A stretch of 15,151 nt of DNA. Source: JBEKYH01 sp049511115. GTDB lineage: Bacteria; Planctomycetota; Phycisphaerae; Tepidisphaerales; Tepidisphaeraceae. The notes under the pieces are model-generated. The model ran no database searches. It saw nothing but the letters and a program-made list of their open reading frames with translations, and was not told where the DNA came from. The stretch is from the NCBI GenBank assembly GCA_049511115.1, contig JBEKYH010000059.1, forward strand, positions 1 to 15,151. The letters run 5' to 3'. Each line of letters begins with the position of its first letter. The stretch's first letter is position 1. The position numbers and the translations under genes were made by a program. This document shows, piece after piece, positions 1-7,174 of the stretch.

Positions 1-866
1 CCGCGGAACACCCGAATCCGGCGGGAAATGGTGATGCGGTTGCGCCGGCCGCTTCGATCAGCTCACTGCGCGGGATGCATCTGCTGGTGGCTGAGGACAA
101 CGAGATGAACCAGTTCGTCACACAGCAGACACTGGAGCGGGCGGGCTGCACCTGCGACATCGTCGATGATGGAATAAAGGCGGTGCAGTCGGCGCAGAGC
201 GGGAAGTATGACCTGGTGCTGATGGATTGCCAGATGCCCAGGCTCGATGGGCTCGAAGCCTCGCGGCAAATCCGCCAGTGGGAGGACTTGCAGGCGAAGC
301 CGACCCGGCTGCCGATCATCGCGCTGACGGCCGAGGCGATTTCCGGAGACCGCGATCGCTGCATGGCCGCGGGGATGGACGGGTATGTGACCAAGCCGAT
401 CAACGGACAGGAGTTGTTTGCGGCCATCGCGGCCGTCGCGCGGGGGCGGCCGAAGATCGGAGACGCCTGCCCGCTTGACCCAGCCACTTCCGGCCAACCG
501 CCGATTGATGTGGAATCCCTCTTCCGCCGGTGCATGCGCGATGCGGATTTCGCGACGCGGCTGCTGGAGCAGTTTGACCGGCGCGCGGCCCAGGATATCG
601 ACCTGCTGCGGCGCGGCATCAGCACCGGCGATATCGAGGGAACGACGCGGCGGGCGCACAATTTAAAGTCCGTCGCAGCCCACATCGGCGCGGGGGGATT
701 GCGCGAGATCGCGCTGGAGATCGAGCAGGCGGGAGCGCGCGGCGATGCGGGATTGGTGCAGCGCCATGTGCAGCGGCTGGCCGACGAGGCGCGCCGCTGC
801 GCCGACTATATCCCGCGGGCGATTGAATCAATGGCGAAGATGACCGAGCCAAGCGGGGCGAATTAA
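1..866 (+). CDS. Hybrid histidine kinase, C-terminal part (REC-HPt), 5' end outside window
   Basis: The reading frame (codons from base 3) is open to the left edge with no stop, so the ATG at base 75 is most likely internal and this is the tail of a larger hybrid sensor kinase. The linker 'SSLRG' runs straight into a receiver domain, as in many hybrid kinases. Counting from the ATG at 75: receiver about 1-122, with acidic residues E7/D8, phospho-acceptor D51 in LVLMDCQMP, T84 and K106 (VTKP). An HPt domain follows at about 143-250, with the phospho-histidine H194 in RRAHNLKS. Expected role: phosphate moves from a kinase core upstream of the window to D51 and then H194, probably for transfer to the receivers of the next gene 15 bp downstream. 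A stand-alone REC-HPt protein starting at 75 is possible but less likely, since no good SD precedes that ATG. Confidence 0.85.
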   Translation, partial: AEHPNPAGNGDAVAPAASISSLRGMHLLVAEDNEMNQFVTQQTLERAGCTCDIVDDGIKAVQSAQSGKYDLVLMDCQMPRLDGLEASRQIRQWEDLQAKPTRLPIIALTAEAISGDRDRCMAAGMDGYVTKPINGQELFAAIAAVARGRPKIGDACPLDPATSGQPPIDVESLFRRCMRDADFATRLLEQFDRRAAQDIDLLRRGISTGDIEGTTRRAHNLKSVAAHIGAGGLREIALEIEQAGARGDAGLVQRHVQRLADEARRCADYIPRAIESMAKMTEPSGAN

Positions 867-871
867 CCCTT

Positions 872-884
872 GGAGCCCAGGATG
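872..884 (+). promoter_or_regulatory. RBS deciding the start of the REC/HD-GYP/GGDEF gene
   Basis: GGAG at 872-875 lies six bases before the ATG at 882. The protein then begins directly with the first beta strand of a receiver (MDVLVVDDDE). An in-frame TTG at 870 would add four residues but has no SD at a usable distance, so ATG 882 is preferred. Confidence 0.7.
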
Positions 885-3386
885 GACGTTCTAGTAGTAG
901 ACGACGACGAGTTTGCCATCAGCGTGTTGGAGACGACGCTGGGGCGCATGGGCTACAGCGTCGTCAGCGCGCGCGACGGGCGGGCGGCGCTGGACATTCT
1001 GCGCAGCAGCGAAATTCGCCTGGTCATCACCGATTGGGACATGCCCGAGATGTCCGGCATCGAACTCAGCCGGGCGGTGCGGCGCGAGGATTTGTCGGGA
1101 TACGTCTACATCATCATGCTGACCGGCCGCGAAGGGGCGCGCCAGCGCATGGAGGGACTGTGTGCCGGAGCGGATGATTTTTTAAACAAGCCGCTCGACC
1201 CGGAAGAGTTGATCATCTGCCTCAAGCAAGCCGAGCGGATTCTGTCGCTGGAAACGCGCGATGTGGCGCTGTTCGCGCTGGCCAAGCTGGCGGAAAGCCG
1301 CGACGCGGACACGGGGGCGCACATCGAGCGGGTGCAGAGTTATACGCGGCTGATCGCGCGGGCGCTGACCCAGGAAATCAGGGCCAATTACGGGGTGGAC
1401 GACGAATACATCCGCCTGCTCTATCAGACCAGCCCGCTGCACGATCTGGGCAAGGTGGGCATCCCCGACACGATTCTTCTCAAGGCGGGAAAGCTCACGC
1501 CGGACGAATTCTCGGTGATGAAGGCGCACACCATCATCGGAGCGCAAACGCTCGACGCGGCGCTGGCTCGATTTCCCAACGCACGATTTCTGCAGATGGC
1601 GCGGGATATCGCGGCAACGCACCATGAGCGGTTTGACGGATCGGGATATCCGCACGGACTGGCCGGAGAGCAGATTCCGCTGTGCGGGCGTATTGTCGCG
1701 GTGGCCGACGTGTACGACGCGCTGACGAGCCGGCGCGTCTATAAAGAGCCGATGACGCATGCCCAGGCGAGAGCGATATTGATCAGCGAGCGCGGGCGGC
1801 ATTTTGATCCGGAGGTGGTTGACGCCTTTCTGCGGGCCGAGCCGCAGATTCTGACCGCGCAGGAGCGCCTGCGCGACGAGGAGGCGGCGATCGATCCGCA
1901 GCCGGTTGCGCTGCCGGCGCCTCCGGCGCCGGGGGAGCGCGGACCGGCGTCTTGCCGGATTCTCGTGGTCGAGGATGATCCGGTTCTTCTGGCGCAGGTC
2001 ACCAAGGTGCTGGGGGCGACCGGCGAGGTGATTCTGACCGCGCCGGACGGGCGGGAGGCGATGCGCATTCTGCTGGAAATCGGCCCGCGGGTGGTCGTCT
2101 CCGATTGGGTCATGCCCAATGGCGATGGCCTGGAATTATGCCGGAATATCCGGGCCCGCAGCGATTTGCACTCCACGCATTTCATCATGCTTACGGCCCA
2201 TTCAGACAAGTCGCGCCTGCTGGAGGCGTATCAGGCGGGGGTCGATGAATTCGTGGCCAAGCCATTCGACGCCGAGGAATTGCTGGCGCGCGTGCGCGCC
2301 GGGATTCGCGCGGCGAAATTGCATGATGAACTGTCGCGAAAGGCGGATGGATCGCAGGCGCTCAACGCGCAGCTTGCCGCGGTGAACAGCCGGCTGGAGC
2401 GGCTGACGGTGACGGACGACCTGACGGGGCTTTTCAACCGGCGTCATGCGATGTGCCGCCTGGAGGAGGCGTGGGCGCTGGTGGATCGGTACGGGCGTCC
2501 GCTGAGCATCGGGATGATCGACATCGATCATTTCAAGCAGATCAACGACACCTATGGCCACGATGCGGGGGACGCGGTGCTGCGGCGCATCGCGGGGATT
2601 CTGCGCGAGCAGACGCGCGGAACCGATGCGGTGTGCCGCGTGGGGGGCGATGAATTCCTGATTGTTTTCCCAGCGCAGACGATTGAGGAATCGGCGGTGT
2701 GCGCCGAGCGCTGCCGGATGGAAACGATGAAGCGGACACTGAACCTGGGGGGGAAGGAAATCGGCGTCAGCATCAGCATCGGGCTGGCGACGCGCACGAC
2801 GTCGATGACGCATTACCCCGATTTGTTGAAAGCCGCCGATGAGGCATTGTATGCGGCCAAGCGCGCCGGCCGACGAGTCGTTCGCATTGCCGATCCAAAC
2901 GAAAGTGATAAGGAGGAACCATCCGTGACCAATGACCAAGCGACCAACCCAGGGACAGGGCCGACCCGGGCAACGGCGACCAACAGTGGCGAGACAGCGG
3001 CCCAGCCCGCGGCCCCGCCGATTGACATGGGCGCGGTTCTCAAGCGCTGCGGCGGCGATGCGATGTTCGCGGCGGCGGTGACCGAGCGATTCCGCGTGCA
3101 GGCGGGGAATGAGCTGGCCAAGATCGAGCAGGCGCTGGCGGCGTCGGACGCGGCGGCGCTGTGCCGGGCGGCGCATAGCCTCAAGAGCATGGCGGCGTAC
3201 ATGTCGGCGAATGCGGCGGTGAATCTGGCCCGGGAAATTGAAGACCTGGGCCATGCCGCGCGGCTGACGGAGACGAACCGGGCGCTGGCGCAGCTTCGGA
3301 CGGAGATCGAACGCGCGGTGGCGTGGATTACGCAGAATAATCCCAGCGACGCGGCACCGGCGACGGTGGTTCGCCGCGGCAATTGA
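882..3386 (+). CDS. Response regulator with HD-GYP phosphodiesterase and GGDEF cyclase domains (REC-HD-GYP-REC-GGDEF-HPt)
   Basis: An 834-residue cytoplasmic protein with no membrane segment. Domains: REC1 1-122 (DDD 7-9, phospho-acceptor D51, K103); HD-GYP about 125-325, with H147, the HDLGK motif (H187/D188, K191), H216, HHERFDGSGYP (H247, H248, GYP 255-257) and D276; REC2 about 358-475 (D408, T438, K460); GGDEF about 505-670, with the motif intact at 588-592 and an inhibitory RxxD site (R579-D582) exactly five residues before it; HPt about 713-820 with H765 in RAAHSLKS. By family knowledge HD-GYP hydrolyses c-di-GMP and GGDEF makes it from two GTP. Both active sites look complete, though the metal-binding Glu of the ETGxH motif is Asp here (D143). 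It starts 15 bp after the hybrid kinase gene, so co-transcription and phosphorelay partnership are likely. The joint architecture is unusual, and an internal start at 2925 may give a separate HPt. Confidence 0.93.
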   Translation: MDVLVVDDDEFAISVLETTLGRMGYSVVSARDGRAALDILRSSEIRLVITDWDMPEMSGIELSRAVRREDLSGYVYIIMLTGREGARQRMEGLCAGADDFLNKPLDPEELIICLKQAERILSLETRDVALFALAKLAESRDADTGAHIERVQSYTRLIARALTQEIRANYGVDDEYIRLLYQTSPLHDLGKVGIPDTILLKAGKLTPDEFSVMKAHTIIGAQTLDAALARFPNARFLQMARDIAATHHERFDGSGYPHGLAGEQIPLCGRIVAVADVYDALTSRRVYKEPMTHAQARAILISERGRHFDPEVVDAFLRAEPQILTAQERLRDEEAAIDPQPVALPAPPAPGERGPASCRILVVEDDPVLLAQVTKVLGATGEVILTAPDGREAMRILLEIGPRVVVSDWVMPNGDGLELCRNIRARSDLHSTHFIMLTAHSDKSRLLEAYQAGVDEFVAKPFDAEELLARVRAGIRAAKLHDELSRKADGSQALNAQLAAVNSRLERLTVTDDLTGLFNRRHAMCRLEEAWALVDRYGRPLSIGMIDIDHFKQINDTYGHDAGDAVLRRIAGILREQTRGTDAVCRVGGDEFLIVFPAQTIEESAVCAERCRMETMKRTLNLGGKEIGVSISIGLATRTTSMTHYPDLLKAADEALYAAKRAGRRVVRIADPNESDKEEPSVTNDQATNPGTGPTRATATNSGETAAQPAAPPIDMGAVLKRCGGDAMFAAAVTERFRVQAGNELAKIEQALAASDAAALCRAAHSLKSMAAYMSANAAVNLAREIEDLGHAARLTETNRALAQLRTEIERAVAWITQNNPSDAAPATVVRRGN
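2910..2927 (+). promoter_or_regulatory. Internal Shine-Dalgarno and in-frame GTG before the HPt domain
   Basis: AAGGAGGA at 2910-2917 is a near-perfect SD, and its GGAGG core ends eight bases before the in-frame GTG at 2925. Initiation there would yield a 153-residue protein consisting of a flexible Thr/Pro/Ala-rich leader and the HPt domain (2925-3386). Just upstream, TGA (2906-2908) and TAA (2909-2911) stand in tandem in another frame. Together these look like a former or still used gene border inside the large response regulator gene. That translation starts here is inferred from the sequence only. Confidence 0.45.
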
Positions 3387-3554
3387 ACGAGCATTGCAGT
3401 CGCGGCCGCATGGCAGGATGATCCATGTCTAACGGTAATTGCGCGCCTCGCTCGATTCGGCAGGCTTTATCCATGCACACGCCAGACGAACAAATCTTTA
3501 ACATGTCCTTGATGCACAAATCCGACTCAATCGGCTACAACGCGGTGCAATGAT

Positions 3555-3569
3555 GGAGAGACGGCGATG
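3555..3569 (+). promoter_or_regulatory. RBS of the GH3 gene
   Basis: GGAG at 3555-3558 lies eight bases before the ATG at 3567, which is followed by a clear Sec signal peptide, fixing this start. In the 180-bp gap from 3387 I saw no convincing -35/-10 pair; a small inverted repeat (CCGA/TCGG) lies near 3524-3536. Confidence 0.55.
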
Positions 3570-5768
3570 AGATTTGCGTTAGCTCTTGCGGCTGCCACAA
3601 TCTTGGGCGTGGTGAGCTTGGCCTTTTCTGGACCTCTTCCAACCTATATGGATGCGACGAAACCTATTGATGCGCGCGTAAATGATTTGCTGTCGCGCAT
3701 GACGATTGAGGAGAAAATCGCCCTTGTGCACGGCAATTCAAAATTCACCACGGCGGGAATTCCTCGGCTGGGGATTCCGGTGCGATGGCTCAGCGACGGG
3801 CCGCATGGGGTGCGCGAGGATATCGGGCCGGACACCTGGGCGCCGATGGGGCCTACGGATGATTTCTCGACGTGCATGCCGTGCGGGAGCGCGCTGGCGG
3901 CGACGTGGGATATGAATATCGCGCAACTTGAGGGGCAGACCATCGGCGAGGAGGCGCGCGAGCGCGGGAAGCAGATCATGCTTGGGCCGGCGGTCAATAT
4001 TCAGCGCACGCCGCTGGGAGGGCGGAATTTTGAATACATGGGAGAGGACCCGCTTTTGGCGGGGACGATGGCGTCGGCTTACATCAAGGGCGTGCAGTCG
4101 CAGCAGGTGGCGTCGTGCGTGAAGCATTTTGCCTGCAATAACCAGGAGACGAATCGCAATCGCATTGACGTGAACGTGGACGAGCGCACGTTGCGGGAAA
4201 TCTATCTGCCGGCGTTTGAGATGGCCGTCCATCAGGGCGGGGCACTGGCGGTGATGGCGGCTTACAACAAAATCAACGGCGAATTCTGCGCCGAAAACAG
4301 CTATCTGCTGAACACCATTCTCAAGGGGCAGTGGGGATTCAAGGGGCTGGTGATGTCCGACTGGGCGGCCGCCCACGACACGCAGGGAGCCGTGCTGGGC
4401 GGGCTGGATTTGGAAATGGGGACCGACAAACCGTATGACCAGTTTTATCTGGCCAATCCGTTCCTGGAGGGATTGCAGGATGGAACGTACGCGATGTCGC
4501 TTCTGGACGATAAGGCGCGGCGAAATCTCTACGTCTATTTCGCCAGCGGGGCGATGGATGAGCGGCGACCGGCGCAGATCAACACCAAGGCGCATCAGAC
4601 CACGTCGCGGATGGTGGCGGAAGAGGCGACGGTGTTGCTGAAAAATGATGGGGCGCTTTTGCCGCTGGATGAGAAGGCGATCAAGACCATCGCGGTCATC
4701 GGGAACAATGCGACGCTGAAGCAATGCGCGGGCGGCGATAGCTCAGGAGTCAAGGCGTTTTATGAGATCACGCCGCTGGAGGGGATCACGCGGCGCGTGG
4801 GACGGTCGATGAACGTGATATTCTCGCAGGGTTACGCGCCGCCGCCGGCGCGAGGGGGCGGGCGGGGCGCGCCTTCGACACGGCCGGCGCCGGATGCGCA
4901 GGAGTTAATTGATCGCGCGGTTTCCGCGGCCAGGGCGGCGGATGTGGCGATTCTCGTGTGCGGCAACGACCACTCCGCAACGGGGGACACGGAAGGATCT
5001 GATCGGCCCAGCCTTGAGTTGTCGTATGGGCAGGATGAGTTGATCCGGCAGGTGACGGCGGCAAACCCGCGAACGGTTGTAGTCCTGGTAGCGGGAACGC
5101 CGGTCGCAATGCCGTGGATTGAGCAGGCGCCGGCGGTGCTGCAAAGCTGGTTTGGCGGGATGGAGGGGGGCGATGCACTGGCGGCGATATTGTTCGGGGA
5201 TGTGAATCCTTCGGGCAAGCTGCCGTGCACGTTTCCCAAAAAACTGGCTGACTCGCCGGCGCATGCCATGGGAAATTTTCCCGGGGACGGAGCGAGCGTG
5301 CATTACGCGGAGGGGCTTCTGGTCGGGTATCGGTGGTATGACACGATGTCGATCGAGCCGCTGTTTCCGTTTGGGTTTGGGTTGTCGTATACGCAATTCG
5401 ACTACGGCGATTTGAAAGTGGCGAAGGCCACTGGCGACGATGCGGTGGCCACGGCGCAATTCCAGCTCACCAACTCGGGCCGGCGGCGCGGGGCGGAGGT
5501 GGCGCAGGTTTATGTGCAGCCGGTGCATTCGCATCTTCCGCGGCCGAAGCAGGAGTTGAAAGGGTTCGCCCGGGTGCAGCTTGACTCGACCGAGTCGCGC
5601 GAGGTCACTATTCCGTTGAATGCGCGGGCGTTCGCGTACTTTGATCCGGACCGGAAAGCGTGGGTGGCCGAGGCGGGGGATTACACGATTGCGGTTGGGT
5701 CATCGTCGCGGGATGTGCGGCTGAAGGCGAGCTTTCAGTTGGATCAGGAGATTGTGATGAAGCCGTAG
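3567..5768 (+). CDS. Secreted glycoside hydrolase family 3 (beta-glucosidase/xylosidase type)
   Basis: A 733-residue exported enzyme. A Sec signal peptide at about 1-21 (Ala/Leu-rich core after MRF) is followed by the GH3 N-terminal barrel. Visible there are WLSDGPHG (74-81), GRNFEYMGEDP (152-162), KHF (186-188) and the nucleophile region VMSDWAA with D265. The second domain (about 345-610) carries the likely acid/base E476 in TEGSDRPSL and ends with FPFGFGLSYT. The last 120 residues look like the fibronectin III-like cap of this family. GH3 enzymes release terminal beta-linked sugars from oligosaccharides by a retaining mechanism; the exact sugar cannot be read from sequence. A Pro/Gly/Arg-rich stretch at about 424-443 is an odd low-complexity insert. 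Neighbouring sugar-related genes support a role in polysaccharide use. No terminator was seen after the stop. Confidence 0.95.
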   Translation: MRFALALAAATILGVVSLAFSGPLPTYMDATKPIDARVNDLLSRMTIEEKIALVHGNSKFTTAGIPRLGIPVRWLSDGPHGVREDIGPDTWAPMGPTDDFSTCMPCGSALAATWDMNIAQLEGQTIGEEARERGKQIMLGPAVNIQRTPLGGRNFEYMGEDPLLAGTMASAYIKGVQSQQVASCVKHFACNNQETNRNRIDVNVDERTLREIYLPAFEMAVHQGGALAVMAAYNKINGEFCAENSYLLNTILKGQWGFKGLVMSDWAAAHDTQGAVLGGLDLEMGTDKPYDQFYLANPFLEGLQDGTYAMSLLDDKARRNLYVYFASGAMDERRPAQINTKAHQTTSRMVAEEATVLLKNDGALLPLDEKAIKTIAVIGNNATLKQCAGGDSSGVKAFYEITPLEGITRRVGRSMNVIFSQGYAPPPARGGGRGAPSTRPAPDAQELIDRAVSAARAADVAILVCGNDHSATGDTEGSDRPSLELSYGQDELIRQVTAANPRTVVVLVAGTPVAMPWIEQAPAVLQSWFGGMEGGDALAAILFGDVNPSGKLPCTFPKKLADSPAHAMGNFPGDGASVHYAEGLLVGYRWYDTMSIEPLFPFGFGLSYTQFDYGDLKVAKATGDDAVATAQFQLTNSGRRRGAEVAQVYVQPVHSHLPRPKQELKGFARVQLDSTESREVTIPLNARAFAYFDPDRKAWVAEAGDYTIAVGSSSRDVRLKASFQLDQEIVMKP

Positions 5769-5937
5769 TGTCGGCAATACGTCGGGATGGCGCGGGTACA
5801 CCGGGACGTGCGGGCGGGGGATCACGCTGGCGAATATCACGAATGTCGCGTTATCCGGGATCAGCGTGAGCGGGTTTCAGGGGGCGTTGATTGCCGCGAA
5901 TAATGTGCGGGGGACCGGGTTGGATGTTGGGAAGTAG
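5761..5937 (+). pseudogene. C-terminal remnant of a right-handed beta-helix protein (GH28/pectate-lyase-like)
   Basis: In the frame starting at 5761, right after an in-frame TGA at 5758, the translation from base 5821 reads ITLANITNVALSGISVSGFQ, then GALIAANNVRGTGLDVGK and a TAG at 5935-5937. Alternating V/I/L, N and G with 'N-V-x-(L/V)-x-G-(V/I)-x-V-x-G-F' spacing is typical of parallel beta-helix rungs, and 'GFxGxLIxxxNVxGTGL' resembles the last rung of GH28-like proteins. There is no start codon with an SD and no room for a full gene, since the GH3 stop is at 5768. I read it as the tail of a gene whose front was lost. The family call rests on sequence style, not on a search. Confidence 0.5.
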
Positions 5938-6181
5938 CGGGTCGAGACGCTTCAGGTCTTTGTCTGAGCGATTCGGCCGCAATCTTTGCCACAAACGCCT
6001 CAATATCGTCGGGATCGACGGCCACGAACTCGCCGCGATCTATTTCGTCGAACGCCTGCTTGGCCAGACGACGTATCGTTCGAAGATTCAGTTTGTCCTC
6101 GTGTTCACTATGCTTGACACCTCCGGGACTGACGCGAACAACGTCGCTGGCGCTGTGCTTGAGTTCATTACTTCGCATCAT
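5861..6181 (-). CDS. Small charged protein of unknown function, possibly antitoxin-like
   Basis: About 106 residues if translation starts at the ATG at 6181 (the first of two tandem ATGs, with a weak AGAAAG upstream); a TTG at 6247 would add 22 residues. The middle part (roughly residues 28-80) is a balanced, charged, helical region containing LNLRTIRRLAKQAFDEI and then GEFVAVDPDDIEAFVAKIA. It resembles small antitoxins or DNA-binding partners in style, but I do not recognise a family. The last about 25 residues, rich in Ser, Thr, Pro and Arg, are antisense to the beta-helix remnant, so the natural C-terminus may have been lost and replaced by read-through. It lies downstream of the DUF3800 gene on the same strand and shares its AT-richer composition. 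An antisense frame on the plus strand (5891-6268) is the less likely alternative. Confidence 0.5.
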   Translation of the reverse strand: MMRSNELKHSASDVVRVSPGGVKHSEHEDKLNLRTIRRLAKQAFDEIDRGEFVAVDPDDIEAFVAKIAAESLRQRPEASRPATSQHPTRSPAHYSRQSTPPETRSR

Positions 6182-6295
6182 TTTATTGCTTTCTGCTTGA
6201 CAATCTTCCTTATCGAGCCGATACTTATTCTGGAGACTCAGCCCCAAGGCTGCTTTCGGGTGGCCTGAACGGCGTTGTCTCCTTTTTTATTTCGC

Positions 6296-7174
6296 TCACC
6301 GTGGAGTATAGGGATCGGGAACGAAGACGATGCCGTACTCCTTGTAAATGTTTCCGTCGCGATAGGCATCGCCACAAAACTGTAATTGATGCAACCATGG
6401 ACCAAACTCGCCGGCGATCTCGGCGCGAGTTGGCGCATCCATGCCTCGCGTAGTGAGTCGGAACCCCCAGTTTACGCAGTAGATCGCCAAGTCCGCCGCC
6501 TGAACAGGGTAAGTCATATCAGATGAAACGAAGAATGGCGTCGGCACAATCCACGAAGACCGATAGCGACCGGCCTGTGATCTTGCGAAATAGCTTTCGA
6601 GCCTGCGTACGAAGTGACGATCCGAGGTTTTCTCAACTTCATCCATCACGAGCAGGCCATGCAGCTTCTCGCCTTCCAAGAAATAGAAATACCGCTCCAG
6701 CAGAAAGACCTGATCTTTCCTTAAAAAATTTTCGGCTTTGAAGCTCTGCGGCCGCCTTACATTCTTCGGTATTGCAGAGGCGAATAACCGTGCCTTGTGA
6801 TCGCGTAATAGTTGGAATGTTCCGCGAACCATCTCCAGGCAGGCTTGGCCGTAGGCGGTAAACTCCTGGCGCGTCGGAGGTTTTTTCTCCAGCCCCTTAG
6901 TCAAGAACCCACGGCAATGCTTGCGTCGCTCCTCGCCAGCCATAGGCGGACCCTGCTCCGCCCACTTGAATCGATCCTTGTCCAGCAACTTGCAACCCTT
7001 CAGCTCCTTCCGGAATTGATGAAGTTCCGCGCCGAACGACGACAGTTCCAATCGCTGAACATCCTGCACGAAGGGCCACAATTCCGAGGCATGCAGCGCG
7101 ATTCCTCCGCGCACCTCATAGGGCATGGCCCGGTGATCGTGTCCGCTCTCATCAAGAAATAAAAGCCAGCTCAC
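6296..7174 (-). CDS. DUF3800 domain protein
   Basis: A 292-residue protein when started at GTG 7174. DUF3800 signs: LLFLDESGH at the N-terminus (D8, E9), GLLVMDEVEKTSD in the middle (D178, E179) and VQAADLAIYCVNW near the C-terminus (D228). The three acidic points fit the RNase H-like fold proposed for this family; whether it is a nuclease is not shown here. DUF3800 genes are often found in mobile or defence-rich regions. The GTG overlaps the TGA of the glycosidase-like gene upstream (GTGA at 7174-7171), implying coupled translation; an ATG at 7210 inside that gene would add 12 residues not typical of the family. Base composition is clearly lower in GC than the flanking genes, suggesting transfer. 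The small ORF at 5861-6181 follows on the same strand. Confidence 0.8.
   Translation of the reverse strand: MSWLLFLDESGHDHRAMPYEVRGGIALHASELWPFVQDVQRLELSSFGAELHQFRKELKGCKLLDKDRFKWAEQGPPMAGEERRKHCRGFLTKGLEKKPPTRQEFTAYGQACLEMVRGTFQLLRDHKARLFASAIPKNVRRPQSFKAENFLRKDQVFLLERYFYFLEGEKLHGLLVMDEVEKTSDRHFVRRLESYFARSQAGRYRSSWIVPTPFFVSSDMTYPVQAADLAIYCVNWGFRLTTRGMDAPTRAEIAGEFGPWLHQLQFCGDAYRDGNIYKEYGIVFVPDPYTPR

Noticed and set aside
2202..3254. 350-residue open frame on the minus strand inside the response regulator gene
   Set aside because: It is antisense to clearly conserved REC2, GGDEF and HPt domains, rich in Arg/His/Pro, and has no recognisable motif or SD.
3738..4724. 328-residue minus-strand frame inside the GH3 gene
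   Set aside because: Arg/His/Pro-rich shadow of the GH3 catalytic domain; long open antisense frames are expected at this GC content.
5891..6268. 125-residue plus-strand frame with a hydrophobic C-terminal half
   Set aside because: Overlaps the minus-strand small ORF; no SD, and its hydrophobic stretch is the reverse complement of a charged helical protein on the same strand as its neighbour. Some doubt remains.
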